From Pandoraea pnomenusa (GTDB lineage: Bacteria; Pseudomonadota; Gammaproteobacteria; Burkholderiales; Burkholderiaceae): a DNA stretch of 64,000 nt. Positions within the stretch are counted from its first letter, which is position 1; each line of letters starts with the position of its first letter. The position numbers and the translations under genes were made by a program. The notes below the pieces were generated by a model. The model was not told where the DNA came from, made no database searches, and worked only from the letters and a program-made list of their open reading frames with translations. Positions 17,488 through 26,624 of the stretch are shown here, piece by piece. Location of the stretch: positions 3,100,001 through 3,164,000 of the forward strand of contig NZ_CP009553.3 of NCBI RefSeq assembly GCF_000767615.3, read 5' to 3'.

Positions 17488-17694
17488 TCAGTCTTTCTTG
17501 TCCTGCTGCCCGTTCGCGTCGACAGGCGTCGCGTCATCGGCCGGTGCGCCGAGCAGTGCGCCCAGCAGCTTGCTGCCCCCGGCGCCGCGCTTGCCCTGGG
17601 CGCCCACCTGCTTGCCGGTCGGCGGGCCTCGACGCACACCCGCGCCGATCTTCAGACCGCGGCGCTTCTGAAGTTCAAATTTAGTCTGTGTCAT
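17488..17694 (-). CDS. Small basic conserved-type hypothetical protein
   Basis: 68 residues beginning MTQTKFELQKRRGLKIGAG, rich in Gly, Lys and Arg (GVRRGPPTGKQVGAQGKRGAGG), with an acidic C-terminal tail (PADDATPVDANGQQDKKD). No signal peptide or membrane segment. The ATG at 17694 gives a compact basic protein; a longer in-frame start adds 26 residues without family character. The composition would suit a nucleic-acid- or ribosome-associated protein, but that is a guess. The next leftward gene starts upstream at 18053, so the two may be co-transcribed. Confidence 0.55.
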   Translation of the reverse strand: MTQTKFELQKRRGLKIGAGVRRGPPTGKQVGAQGKRGAGGSKLLGALLGAPADDATPVDANGQQDKKD

Positions 17695-17765
17695 GTTGCA
17701 GTCAGTGATGGGCGGGCCTGCGCGGCCCGCGGAACCGTTTTCGTTTTCCTTTTCGCTTTCGGCTT

Positions 17766-18053
17766 TCAGCAATCGATCCCGAGCGCGCCCTCGGCCACCA
17801 GCGATGCTGCCAGTGCGTGAGCCGCTTCGAGGGCGTCGCCGGCCCAGCGATATGGCGCCGGGGTCACGTGGGTAAGCACCGGATCCAGCGTTTCGATGAC
17901 GTCGTCAACGTCACGCCAGCCGGTGAAATGCACCACGCCGTGGAATTGCCCTTGCGGCGCGGGCGACGTCTCGGCCCAGTAGTAGAAATTCTCCGCCAGC
18001 AGGCAGCCTTCAAAACCCATATCGATCAATCGAAACGCCGCCGGACCATGCAT
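17766..18053 (-). CDS. Hypothetical protein, about 95 residues
   Basis: Contains a well-composed core, MGFEGCLLAENFYYWAE, then GQFHGVVHFTGWRDVDDVIETLDPVL, and an Ala-rich C-terminus. Start uncertain: ATG at 18053 (MHGPAAFRL), ATG at 18020 (MGFEGC) or an upstream GTG at 18125; none has a good ribosome site. I do not recognise the family. It ends 71 bp upstream of the small basic protein on the same strand and is divergent from riboflavin synthase. Confidence 0.5.
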   Translation of the reverse strand: MHGPAAFRLIDMGFEGCLLAENFYYWAETSPAPQGQFHGVVHFTGWRDVDDVIETLDPVLTHVTPAPYRWAGDALEAAHALAASLVAEGALGIDC

Positions 18054-18207
18054 TTCGCGCGAAACAGCGGAACGGCACAAGCGGCGGAAACGGTGGAAAC
18101 AGCGGAAAAGGCGGCATCGTAGCACGACGCGTTGCGAGCGTCATATCGCCGCGAGGCAGTAGAATACGGCGTCATCGCCCTTACGACCTCATTTTACCGA
18201 CATCACG

Positions 18208-18963
18208 ATGTTCACCGGAATTGTTCAAGGCACGGCCACGCTGTCGTCCATCGAAGATCGCGACGGCATGCGCACGCTCGAGCTGGCGTTTCCCGAGGGT
18301 TTCTGTGAAGACCTCACCCTGGGCGCGAGCGTCTCCGTCGACGGCGTGTGCCTGACGGTCACACAACTGCTCTCGCCCACCGCGGCGTCGTTCGACGTCA
18401 TTCTGCAAAGCCTGAACGTCACCACGCTCGGCGGCTTCGGCGCCGGGGCACAAGTCAATGTCGAGCGCGCGGCCAAGGATGGCGCGGAAATCGGCGGCCA
18501 CCCGCTTTCGGGTCACATCGATTTCTCAACCGAGATCATCAGCGTGCGCACGTCGGACACGAACCGCGTATTGCGCATTGCGATACCCGAAGCGTTTCGC
18601 AAGTATGTTTTCGCCAAGGGCTATATCGCGATCAACGGCGCGAGCCTCACGGTGTCGGAAGTCAACCGTCAGGAGGGCTGGTTCGAGGTCTGGCTCATTC
18701 CGGAGACGCGTCGCATGACGACGTTCGAGGAAAAGGTCGCCGGCACGCGCGTGAATATCGAGATCGAGCGCAGCACGCAGGTCGTGGTCGATACGGTGCG
18801 CGAAGCGGTGCAGGAAAGCCTTGGCCGCCTGCAACCGGTGCTCGAAGCCTTGCTCAAGGAAAAGGGACTGTCGCTGGACGACTTCGTGCAGGCGCCGCAA
18901 TTGCCGGCCGCGAGCGCCGCGGGATCCGACCAGCCTAGCCACGCCACGCCCGCCAAGGGCTGA
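18208..18963 (+). CDS. ribE: Riboflavin synthase, alpha subunit
   Basis: 251 residues; dismutates two 6,7-dimethyl-8-ribityllumazine molecules to riboflavin. Two similar lumazine-binding barrels are visible. Barrel 1 starts MFTGIVQGTATL with VSVDGVCLTVT; barrel 2 starts GHPLSGHIDFSTEI with AINGASLTVSEV. IPETRRMTTF and VNIEIERSTQVVVDTV complete the family core by about residue 205. The C-terminal 40-45 residues (LQPVLEALLKEKGLSLDDFVQ, then Ala/Pro-rich; quoted in part) exceed the E. coli enzyme (213). No FMN riboswitch is seen upstream and ribD/ribA/ribH are not adjacent. Confidence 0.88.
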   Translation: MFTGIVQGTATLSSIEDRDGMRTLELAFPEGFCEDLTLGASVSVDGVCLTVTQLLSPTAASFDVILQSLNVTTLGGFGAGAQVNVERAAKDGAEIGGHPLSGHIDFSTEIISVRTSDTNRVLRIAIPEAFRKYVFAKGYIAINGASLTVSEVNRQEGWFEVWLIPETRRMTTFEEKVAGTRVNIEIERSTQVVVDTVREAVQESLGRLQPVLEALLKEKGLSLDDFVQAPQLPAASAAGSDQPSHATPAKG

Positions 18964-18991
18964 GCCCGACGCCCAACTTCGAAGGACATTC

Positions 18992-19771
18992 ATGCAATTA
19001 GCCACCTGGAACGTCAATTCGCTCAAGGTCCGTCTCGGTCATGTGCAGGATTGGCTGCGCAGCAATCCGGTCGACGTGCTGTGCCTGCAGGAACTGAAGC
19101 TCACCGACGAGAACTTCCCGATCACCGAGCTTGCAGCGCTTGGCTATACCTCTCACTTCACGGGGCAAAAGACGTACAACGGCGTCGCGCTGCTGGTCAA
19201 TCACGCCAAGGTCGGCGAAGCGCAGGATCTCGTGAAGAACTTGCCGAATTTCGCCGACGAGCAACAGCGGCTGATCACGGCGACCGTCGGCGGCGTGCGC
19301 GTCGTCTGCGGTTATTTCCCCAACGGTCAGGCCGTGGGCTCCGACAAGTTCGCCTACAAGCTCAACTGGCTGGACGCCCTTACCCATTGGCTCTCCGACG
19401 AAATGGAGCGGCACCCGCAACTCGCCGTGCTGGGCGACTACAACATCGCCCCCGAAGACCGCGACGTGCATGACCCCGCGAAATGGGAGGGCCAGAACCT
19501 GGTGTCGCCTCAGGAGCGTCAGGCGTTCGCCCGGCTGCAAGGCCTCGGACTGCGCGACACGTTCCGCATGTTCGACCAGCCGGAGAAGACCTTCAGTTGG
19601 TGGGACTACCGAATGGGCGCGTTCCGCCGCAATGCCGGACTGCGGATCGATCACATTCTCGTGTCGTCGACGCTCGCCGAGCGTTGCACGGCGTGCGAAA
19701 TCGATCGTGTGCCCCGGACCTGGGAACAGCCGTCGGATCACGCGCCGGTGGTCGCCACGTTCAAGGACTGA
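18992..19771 (+). CDS. xthA: Exodeoxyribonuclease III
   Basis: 259 residues; AP endonuclease and 3'-5' exonuclease of base-excision repair. The active-site motifs are intact: ATWNVNSLKVR (Asn), LCLQELKL (metal Glu), GDYNIAPEDRDVHD (Asp-Asn), FSWWDYRMGAF, LRIDHILVS and EQPSDHAPVV (catalytic His). The ATG at 18992 follows GAAGGA and fits the family N-terminus MQLATWNVNS. It begins 28 bp after ribE, so the two may be co-transcribed. Convergent with the PilZ-type gene. Confidence 0.94.
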   Translation: MQLATWNVNSLKVRLGHVQDWLRSNPVDVLCLQELKLTDENFPITELAALGYTSHFTGQKTYNGVALLVNHAKVGEAQDLVKNLPNFADEQQRLITATVGGVRVVCGYFPNGQAVGSDKFAYKLNWLDALTHWLSDEMERHPQLAVLGDYNIAPEDRDVHDPAKWEGQNLVSPQERQAFARLQGLGLRDTFRMFDQPEKTFSWWDYRMGAFRRNAGLRIDHILVSSTLAERCTACEIDRVPRTWEQPSDHAPVVATFKD

Positions 19772-19789
19772 ACCGCGCCCGCGCGCCGA

Positions 19790-20773
19790 TCACTGACCGG
19801 CGCGCGGGTCCGCCAGGCGGGATTCGTAGACAAAGCAGCGGATTGCCGCCTTGTTACGCATGTCCATTTGCATGAATTCCACACCGTAGGCCCAGGTTCC
19901 GTCAGCCCGTGGGCCCTCCCCACTTCGCACGGCCGCCATACCGACGATCGGCACGACATCGGCGCCGATCGGTACCCGCAATTGCAACGCGACGTGCCGA
20001 CAATCGGGCGGCAGCGGCGCCTTCGCCACAATGCCCGCGCCGTCGGCACTAATGTCGCGCACCAGCACGAGCCATTCGGGCGTGTCCCGCGGTTCGGCCA
20101 GCATGCGTGTGAACGATGCCCGCGTCGACTCGTCGAGCGGCGACAGGCGCGCCACCAGACGCGTATCGACGCGGGGCGTGCGGCGCACCGGAGTCTCGCG
20201 CACCTGCGACGGGCGCGACAGCACCAGATACTCGAACGGACCTTGATGCACGCTGTGGACTTCGCAGGTGAACTCGTAGAGGTTGTCGCCGGGAAACGTC
20301 CACATGGCGAGCTTGTCGCCCGCCTGCACCGGCAAACGCAACTGCGCCGACGACGGTGGCGTGACGATCAGCATGCCGTTCGGCGCGCGGCCGATGAGTC
20401 GAGCCCGCACGCGCGTCGTGTCATCCTCGGGCGACAATCGCACCTGAACCCACGCCCCGATCGGCAACGGCACCGGCAAACCCTGCAAGTACACGGTCGA
20501 CGCCCCGCCAGCCAGCGGCGATGCACCGTTCGCCGCCTCGGTGCGGCCGGCAGCCTCCCCGGTCGCCGCGACCTCGGGCAGCGGCCGGTGCGGCGCGAAC
20601 ATGGTAAACAGCCAGTCCAGATCGGCTTCGGACGGCAAACGCTCGCCCGCGGCCAGCAACGGCGTGCCATCGGCGTCGAACAACGGCCAGGAAAGCGGAA
20701 CGTGTGCGTCAAGATCGCGACGGTTGACCGCCACGAACCCCGGATAGCCTGACGCGATACCAGTCGAGTGCAT
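19790..20773 (-). CDS. Flagellar brake protein, YcgR/PilZ-like
   Basis: 327 residues. The N-terminus (VPLSWPLFDADGTPLLAAGERLPSEADLDWLF, in parts) is a short segment also seen ahead of c-di-GMP receptors. The middle (about 110-215) resembles the YcgR-type domain (TRVRARLIGRAPNGMLIVTPP; VQAGDKLAMWTFPGDNLYEFTCEV). The last third is PilZ-like: R-R-x-x-R appears as RETPVRRTPRVDTRLVARL and the second motif as VRDISADGAGIVA (D-x-S-x-x-G). These bind c-di-GMP in the family and slow flagellar motors or regulate secretion. The ATG at 20773 is preferred; upstream in-frame sequence has no family character. No flagellar genes nearby. Confidence 0.75.
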   Translation of the reverse strand: MHSTGIASGYPGFVAVNRRDLDAHVPLSWPLFDADGTPLLAAGERLPSEADLDWLFTMFAPHRPLPEVAATGEAAGRTEAANGASPLAGGASTVYLQGLPVPLPIGAWVQVRLSPEDDTTRVRARLIGRAPNGMLIVTPPSSAQLRLPVQAGDKLAMWTFPGDNLYEFTCEVHSVHQGPFEYLVLSRPSQVRETPVRRTPRVDTRLVARLSPLDESTRASFTRMLAEPRDTPEWLVLVRDISADGAGIVAKAPLPPDCRHVALQLRVPIGADVVPIVGMAAVRSGEGPRADGTWAYGVEFMQMDMRNKAAIRCFVYESRLADPRAGQ

Positions 20774-21093
20774 GATGCCTGAGAGGGGGTGAGCCCCTGG
20801 AAAGCCTGGAACGAGGCTCCGGTCTTCCCCGCATTCCCGCGCACGGGGACGCGTCTTGGGCGACCCTCTTCGCACTGGCATCCGTGACCAAAACCCACCA
20901 ATGTCGGCGACTTCGAAAAACCCACGCCCCGGCCGGACGGAACCGCTGCCCCCTTGAGGCAACGGAATGCGCGTACCTATTTTTACCATGAAACCCCTCG
21001 GCGCCCGAGGGCGAAATACGGGGCAAAAAGCAGGTCAATTACTCGCTCATCCAATCTCGGCAGCGGGGTCGGATATTGCGCCGGCGCCGTCGA
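20774..21093. other. Intergenic between PilZ-type gene and pentapeptide gene
   Basis: Contains a perfect hairpin, CCCTCGG-CGC-CCGAGGG (20995-21011), about 80 bp downstream of the leftward pentapeptide-repeat gene, without a T run. It may mark the end of that transcript. No ORF with a convincing start. Confidence 0.45.
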
Positions 21094-23904
21094 TCAGCGA
21101 TATCGGGGGCCCGGCAGCGGCAGACGGATGGCCCAGAACCACGGCAGTGTCTGTGCGCATGCCTGCGCCAGCGCCGGCAATTGCCTCACCTCGTGGCACG
21201 TCAACCAATCGGCCAACCGTTCCGCCAGGCGACCAGACGTGCTGTCCGGATCGGCCAGGCATGCCCGCAACGCCAGCGCCTGTGGCAAATGTCGCGACGC
21301 AACGGCATCGGTCATGGTTTCGTTGAGCGCGGCGATCGCGTATGCGCGGCAGGTGTCCAGCGCGTCTGGCGGGCACGCGTCGCCGGAACGTCCCGGTGCG
21401 ACACACCACGCCGGTTGCGTGGCCTGCCAGCTCAAGGCAGCGGCGAGGGCGGCCCACCGAGCCCGGCGAACGGCTTCGGGACCAGGCGCCGCTTCGTGCG
21501 CCGCTTGGTGCGCCGACAGGCCTAAAAGGCCCGAATGGCATAGGGGAGCGTCCCGAAAAACGTCGTCGACGTCGGCCTGCGCGGCGGGCAGCCAACGGGC
21601 GTGCTCCGGCGAACGTCCAGCACGCAGCAGCGCTTCGCGGCGGTCGGCAAGGCTCAGGCGGCCGTGCTCATCAGGGCCGGCCATCGACGCCTCCGGCCCG
21701 TCCATGCCAGCCATGACGGCCTCGGAGGACCGCGAAAGCCCTTGCTCCGTGCACGCCGAAACGGCGCGATGCCGGCCTGCTTCGCCGAACCAACGCCCCA
21801 TCAGGCGAAAAAACGCGTCGAGCGGCGGTTCCGGCGGCCAGATCCCGGACAGGAAACCGAACTCGCGCAACAGGCTCCGAAGGTGCGCGATGGTGCCGGG
21901 CCCATAGCCCATCGCCGAATCCGGATCGCGGGTCACGACCCGTACGCCCCGCCAGCGCCAGCCCGGCAGCGTCTCGCACGCGAGCGACATGTCGCTCGCC
22001 TCGGGCATGCCGCCATCAACCGATCCGAGAACGCACCGGATCAGCGCGCTCGGCAACCGGGCCGCCACCTCGCCATCTCCCCGGATCAGTACCGAGTCGC
22101 CGGGGCCGAACGGATCGCCCCCGTCCGCCGACAATGCAGCGCGGACGCCTGGCGGCAACGCGCCGAACCAGGCGTCTCGCAACGCGTTCATGTGCCGCAC
22201 ATCGGTCTGGCCTACGCCCTCTTCCGTCCAGTGGAGCGTCTGGCAGATGGCACCGGCAAGCGGCCAGACGGCTTTCCCGACCTCGTCGCCCGCACGGCGG
22301 CATCGCCCATGCAGTTCCACGACGAGCGGCGCGGTGACCCATTCGGCACGCTGGCGGGACAACGGCGTCTCGCCGAGGTCGTGCAGCGTCTGTGCCAGCC
22401 ATTGCCCACGCAGCACCGCAAACGCCTCATGGGCGCCAATCCCCCCCGCTTCGCAAGATGCCGTCAGCAAGGCGCCAAGCCAGTCGCCATGCCGCACGTG
22501 CCCGGGTAGACAATGCATCGGCGGAACCGCTTCCGGCGCCATTTCCAGCAAGCCGGGTTTCGGGCCGAGCGCGATCAACAATTGCCGGAAGACCTCCGCA
22601 CGTATGGCGGGCCGATCGGGTGGCAACGTCATCCAAGATTGCACGACGCCCTCGAGCGCCGACGGTGCCAAACGTCGCAGCCACGCGTCGTCGAGTCGAA
22701 TCCGAGCCCCATGCCACTGCGTGCCGCCCAATTGGCAGCCCGCGCCAAGGCGGACGCGCTTCAGCGTCGCGCCGGCAAAGCGCACGTTACGGAGATCGCA
22801 CCGGTCGAAGTGTACGTCGCTGAGTTTCGCGCCCCGCAGGTCCGATTCGCGTAGATCGCACTGACCGAATTCCGCACCTCGCAGGTCGGCGCCTACCCAC
22901 CTCGCGCCGCGCATGGCAACAGCCGTCCATTGCGACCGGGCCGCCGCCACACCCACTAGCCGCGCGCCGTGCGCACTCCCCCGAGTCAGCGACGCTCCAC
23001 GCAGGCTGGCACGGTGAAACGACGACTCGTCGAGCTGCGCGTTGGTCGACACCAGTCCATCGCATCGGGCCTCGCTGAAGTCGGCATTGCGCGCCACCGT
23101 ATGGACGAAGACCGCGCCGCGCAGATCGGTCGCAACCAGCCGCGCCTCGCTGGCATCGGTCGCCCGGAAACAGCTGTCGCGAAGATCGGCACGCTCGAAA
23201 TCGGTGCGAAGCAGGTTGGCGTACGTCAGGCGCGCGCCGCGCAACGAAGCGCCGTCCCAGCGTGCGCCGTTGAAATGACTGCCACGGAAGTCAGCGCCCG
23301 GGGCCACGAGTCCGCGCAAATCCGCGCGCGGAAGATGCAGATCGGGTAACGCGGCGTTGCGCAACTTCGAGAGAGTCAGCGCAACACCAAGCACCGGTGC
23401 CGGCCAGTCGCGCATGACGCGTGTCGCGCAGACGGACGCTTCCGCAGCCGCCTTCTCCGCCAGCGGCAGCCAATGCCAGAGCGACGTGGCCCCAGCGCGT
23501 GCGCGATGCCCGCGACACCATGCGATCAGGTCCCTGACGGCCGGCCCGGCCCGGCCATCGTCCAACAGGTGTGGGAATTGCGTGGTCCACGCTCGTTTCA
23601 GGGCCGCCTTGTCGAAGGGCAAGTCACCTCGCACGGCATCGGCGCCAGCGCTCGGCCGCCCGCACGCGTGAGCGCATGGTGTCCTGCCATCGTGCCTGAA
23701 CACGTGAACCATCCACGCCACCTGCAGCGATATCACGCGTCGTTCGTCGCCATTGGCACGCAGGAATATGCGCCGCAGCGTCTCGGGCGGCGCGGCAGTC
23801 GCGTCGGAGGTCAATGCCGGATCGCGGGAAACACTGCCTGCATCCCGCGGGTGGGCGGCATTCGACGCGTGTCCCCAACGGGAAACGGCATAGGGAATCG
23901 GCAT
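21094..23904 (-). CDS. Large pentapeptide-repeat protein, SopA/NleL-like architecture
   Basis: 936 residues. Residues 1-175 are helical with no signal peptide. Residues about 180-405 are degenerate pentapeptide repeats of A(D/N)LxG type (LPRADLRG, GADFRGSHFNGARWDGASLRGARL, AEFGQCDLRESDLRGAKL, in parts) that should fold as a right-handed beta-helix. Residues 406-936 are a large non-repetitive helical region (ALEGVVQSWMTLPPDRP, EVFRQLLIAL, HGDWLGALLTASCEAGG). A beta-helix followed by a roughly 400-500-residue C-terminal region is the layout of the type III effectors SopA and NleL, which are HECT-like ubiquitin ligases with a catalytic cysteine; here Cys residues lie in the last 250 residues. 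Homology is my inference. AAGGAG precedes the ATG. A lone gene, as effectors often are. Confidence 0.7.
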   Translation of the reverse strand: MPIPYAVSRWGHASNAAHPRDAGSVSRDPALTSDATAAPPETLRRIFLRANGDERRVISLQVAWMVHVFRHDGRTPCAHACGRPSAGADAVRGDLPFDKAALKRAWTTQFPHLLDDGRAGPAVRDLIAWCRGHRARAGATSLWHWLPLAEKAAAEASVCATRVMRDWPAPVLGVALTLSKLRNAALPDLHLPRADLRGLVAPGADFRGSHFNGARWDGASLRGARLTYANLLRTDFERADLRDSCFRATDASEARLVATDLRGAVFVHTVARNADFSEARCDGLVSTNAQLDESSFHRASLRGASLTRGSAHGARLVGVAAARSQWTAVAMRGARWVGADLRGAEFGQCDLRESDLRGAKLSDVHFDRCDLRNVRFAGATLKRVRLGAGCQLGGTQWHGARIRLDDAWLRRLAPSALEGVVQSWMTLPPDRPAIRAEVFRQLLIALGPKPGLLEMAPEAVPPMHCLPGHVRHGDWLGALLTASCEAGGIGAHEAFAVLRGQWLAQTLHDLGETPLSRQRAEWVTAPLVVELHGRCRRAGDEVGKAVWPLAGAICQTLHWTEEGVGQTDVRHMNALRDAWFGALPPGVRAALSADGGDPFGPGDSVLIRGDGEVAARLPSALIRCVLGSVDGGMPEASDMSLACETLPGWRWRGVRVVTRDPDSAMGYGPGTIAHLRSLLREFGFLSGIWPPEPPLDAFFRLMGRWFGEAGRHRAVSACTEQGLSRSSEAVMAGMDGPEASMAGPDEHGRLSLADRREALLRAGRSPEHARWLPAAQADVDDVFRDAPLCHSGLLGLSAHQAAHEAAPGPEAVRRARWAALAAALSWQATQPAWCVAPGRSGDACPPDALDTCRAYAIAALNETMTDAVASRHLPQALALRACLADPDSTSGRLAERLADWLTCHEVRQLPALAQACAQTLPWFWAIRLPLPGPRYR

Positions 23905-24036
23905 GCTGCATCGCTCCTTCGCACGCGCTCGGACGCGCGCAAAAAGCGACCATAGTGCCCAACGAACGAAGCGCTGCGTGCTAAGGAATTTCCGATTTCA
24001 CGCAGCGCCGTGAGAGCGCGTCAACGGCGCGGCGGG

Positions 24037-24918
24037 TCAGGCGAGACAGAGCGCGAGCGCGTCGCGCCAGTCGGGTGCCCGCAGGCCGAACGTACGCGCC
24101 AGCTTGTCGTTGTCCAGCACCGAATACGCCGGACGCTTTGCCGGCAAGGGATAAGCGGAAGTCGGAATCGGCACAACGTTTGGACGCTTCTCCGGTTGGC
24201 TCAAGTCGAGGATTGCCTCGGTAAAGCCGTGCCAGGTCGTCTGTCCTGCGGCCGTCAGGTGGTAAAGACCGCCATGCTCGCGCCAGAAGTCGGCGTCGAC
24301 CCCGGATTCGCCCATGCCCTGCACCAATACCTGGGAGGTCAGCTCGGCGATCGTTCGGCACCAGGTCGGCGCGCCCTGCTGATCGGCGACGATGCGCAGC
24401 TCGTCACGCTCGCGTGCGAGCCGTTGCACCGTGAGCAGGAAGTTCGCCCCGCGCGTCCCGTAGACCCAACTGGTGCGCAGAATCAGATGATTCGCGCCAC
24501 TGGCCGCGATGGCGGCCTCGCCGGCCAGTTTGGTGCGACCGTAGGCATTTTGCGGATGGGTGGGCTCGTCTTCGCGGTACGGCGTGGTGGAGGTGCCGTC
24601 GAAAACGTAGTCGGTGGAGTAATGCACGAGGAGCGCGCCGAGGCGCCGGGCTTCTTCGGCCATGATTCCCGGCACCACGGCGTTGACCTGGTACGCGGCC
24701 GCCTCGTCCGTCTCCGCCCGGTCGACGGCCGTATAGGCCGCCGGATTGACAATCACGTCGGGCGCGAAATCGCGCAAGGTGCGCACCACGCTGTCGGTAT
24801 CGAGCAGGTCCATTGCCTGTCGGCCGGGCGCAAGCACCTCACCCATACCCTGCAGGCAACGCGCCAATTCCCAGCCCACCTGCCCGGTAGCGCCCGTCAA
24901 CAGAATGCGTTTTGCCAT
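24037..24918 (-). CDS. rfbD: dTDP-4-dehydrorhamnose reductase
   Basis: 293 residues; the last step of dTDP-L-rhamnose synthesis, reducing dTDP-4-keto-L-rhamnose with NAD(P)H. GATGQVGWEL is the cofactor site, NPAAYTAVDRAE and HYSTDYVFDG (catalytic Ser/Thr region) follow, then YGRTKLAGE (Tyr-Lys) and RTSWVYG. Length matches the family (about 295). The other rml genes (rfbA, rfbB, rfbC) are absent within 60 kb, so it is an orphan copy or the cluster is elsewhere. It lies 57 bp downstream of glnG on the same strand, so some read-through transcription is possible. Confidence 0.92.
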   Translation of the reverse strand: MAKRILLTGATGQVGWELARCLQGMGEVLAPGRQAMDLLDTDSVVRTLRDFAPDVIVNPAAYTAVDRAETDEAAAYQVNAVVPGIMAEEARRLGALLVHYSTDYVFDGTSTTPYREDEPTHPQNAYGRTKLAGEAAIAASGANHLILRTSWVYGTRGANFLLTVQRLARERDELRIVADQQGAPTWCRTIAELTSQVLVQGMGESGVDADFWREHGGLYHLTAAGQTTWHGFTEAILDLSQPEKRPNVVPIPTSAYPLPAKRPAYSVLDNDKLARTFGLRAPDWRDALALCLA

Positions 24919-24975
24919 ATGCCCCGGCCTCCTCGTCGCTCGATCGTAAAGCCTGCGAGGCTACCGCGATTCGTC

Positions 24976-26562
24976 TCAGGTTTCCAGCCCGAGCTCCTGG
25001 ATCTTGCGCGTGATGGTGTTCCGACCGATGCCGAGACGGCTGGCCGCCTCGACCTTTCGTCCACGCGTGAAATCGAGGGCCTCGTTGATGAGGGCCGTCT
25101 CGAAGCGGCGCGTGAGCTGGTCCATGACGTCGGGCGACGCCGAGCGCAACAGCCGGGCAACCTCACGACGCAAGATCGGCTCCCAGCTCTCCGCGCCGGC
25201 CATGTCCCCCGGCGTCGCGCCCACCCCGGCAGGCGCGGACGCGCCCGATGCCATCGGCATCCCGTTCGCCATGCCCGCCACGCCTGACACCGACGCGCCG
25301 CCTCCGACGCCATAACCGGGCGCGCCAGCGCCAGCGCCCGCGGGCGCGGCCCCGGCCGGTGCCCCGGCATACGCGGGAGCACTTGCCACTGCGGAAATCG
25401 ATGCGGGCGCGAGCGTCTGGAATTCGGGCGGCAGATCCTTGATCTCCACCGTCTGCGCCGGGGCCATGACCGTCAGCCAGTTGCTCAGGTTTTCCAGCTG
25501 GCGCACGTTGCCCGGGAACGGGAAGCGCGTCAGATGCGCCAGCGCCGCCTCGCTGATGCGCTTGGTCTCGACGCCCAACTCCCGCGCGCTCTTTTGCAGG
25601 AAATGGCGCACCAGCAGCGGGATGTCCTCGCTGCGCTCGCGCAACGACGGCAAGCGCAGACGAATCACGTTAAGCCGGTGATACAAGTCCTCGCGGAACA
25701 GGCCCTGACGCACGCGGTCTTCAAGATTCTGGTGCGTGGCGGCGATGACGCGCACATTCGCCTTGATCGGGCTGTGCCCGCCCACGCGGTAGTAATTGCC
25801 GTCCGAAAGCACGCGCAACAACCGCGTTTGCAGATCGAGCGGCATATCGCCGATTTCATCGAGAAACAGGGTGCCGCTCTCGGCTTGCTCGAAACGGCCG
25901 CGACGTGTGGCCTGCGCGCCCGTGAACGCACCGCGCTCATGACCAAACAGTTCGGACTCCAGGAGGTCCTTGGGAATCGCCGCCGTGTTGAGCGCAATGA
26001 ACGGGCCGGATGCGCGCGGCGAATGCCGGTGCAGCGCCCGCGCGACCAGTTCCTTGCCCGAGCCCGACTCGCCGGTGATCAGCACCGTGGCGCTCGAGTG
26101 GGACAAGCGCCCGATGGCGCGAAACACGTCCTGCATCGCGCTCGCCTGACCGAGAATCTCGGGTTCTTCGGTGATGCGCTCATCATCCGTGGCTTCACGC
26201 AGACTTTCTTCGACCGCGCGCAGGATCAGCTCGACCGCGCGATCCACGTCGAACGGCTTGGCCAGATACTCGAACGCACCGCCCTGAAACGCGGCAACCG
26301 CGCTGTCGAGGTCCGAGAACGCCGTCATGATGATGACCGGCAGGCCCGGATACCGCTGCTTCACGGTTTGCAGCAGCTCGAGCCCGGACCCGCCCGCCAT
26401 GCGGATGTCCGAGACCAGCACCTGCGGCGAGTCGTGCTCGAGTGCCGCGCTCGCCTCGCGCGGGCCCGTAAAGCTGCGCACCGGCAAGTTGGCGCGCGTG
26501 AGCGCCTTTTCCAGCACCCATCGAATCGATTGGTCGTCGTCTACTATCCAGATCGGCTTCAT
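24976..26562 (-). CDS. glnG: Nitrogen regulation response regulator GlnG/NtrC
   Basis: 528 residues. Receiver domain (1-120: [12 protein letters not shown], phosphorylated Asp in [23 protein letters not shown]), sigma-54 AAA+ domain (about 140-380: [15 protein letters not shown]alker A, GAFTGA sigma-54 contact loop, LFLDEIGDM Walker [14 protein letters not shown]), an Ala/Gly/Pro-rich linker of about 80 residues (397-470) and a Fis-type helix-turn-helix ([33 protein letters not shown], in parts). E. coli NtrC is 469; the excess is the linker. Third gene of glnA-glnL-glnG, 62 bp after glnL. It should bind the two boxes upstream of glnA. Confidence 0.96.
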   Translation of the reverse strand: MKPIWIVDDDQSIRWVLEKALTRANLPVRSFTGPREASAALEHDSPQVLVSDIRMAGGSGLELLQTVKQRYPGLPVIIMTAFSDLDSAVAAFQGGAFEYLAKPFDVDRAVELILRAVEESLREATDDERITEEPEILGQASAMQDVFRAIGRLSHSSATVLITGESGSGKELVARALHRHSPRASGPFIALNTAAIPKDLLESELFGHERGAFTGAQATRRGRFEQAESGTLFLDEIGDMPLDLQTRLLRVLSDGNYYRVGGHSPIKANVRVIAATHQNLEDRVRQGLFREDLYHRLNVIRLRLPSLRERSEDIPLLVRHFLQKSARELGVETKRISEAALAHLTRFPFPGNVRQLENLSNWLTVMAPAQTVEIKDLPPEFQTLAPASISAVASAPAYAGAPAGAAPAGAGAGAPGYGVGGGASVSGVAGMANGMPMASGASAPAGVGATPGDMAGAESWEPILRREVARLLRSASPDVMDQLTRRFETALINEALDFTRGRKVEAASRLGIGRNTITRKIQELGLET

Positions 26563-26624
26563 TGTTCACCGTGTAACGTCTATGCCCGGCCGCAGGTGCT
26601 ACGGCCAACGGCGTGAGGGCCGAA

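Noticed and set aside
16266..17639. Long leftward open frame across chaA
   Set aside because: Its composition (His, Arg, Gln-rich) is that of an antisense shadow in GC-rich DNA; chaA on the other strand has clear family motifs.
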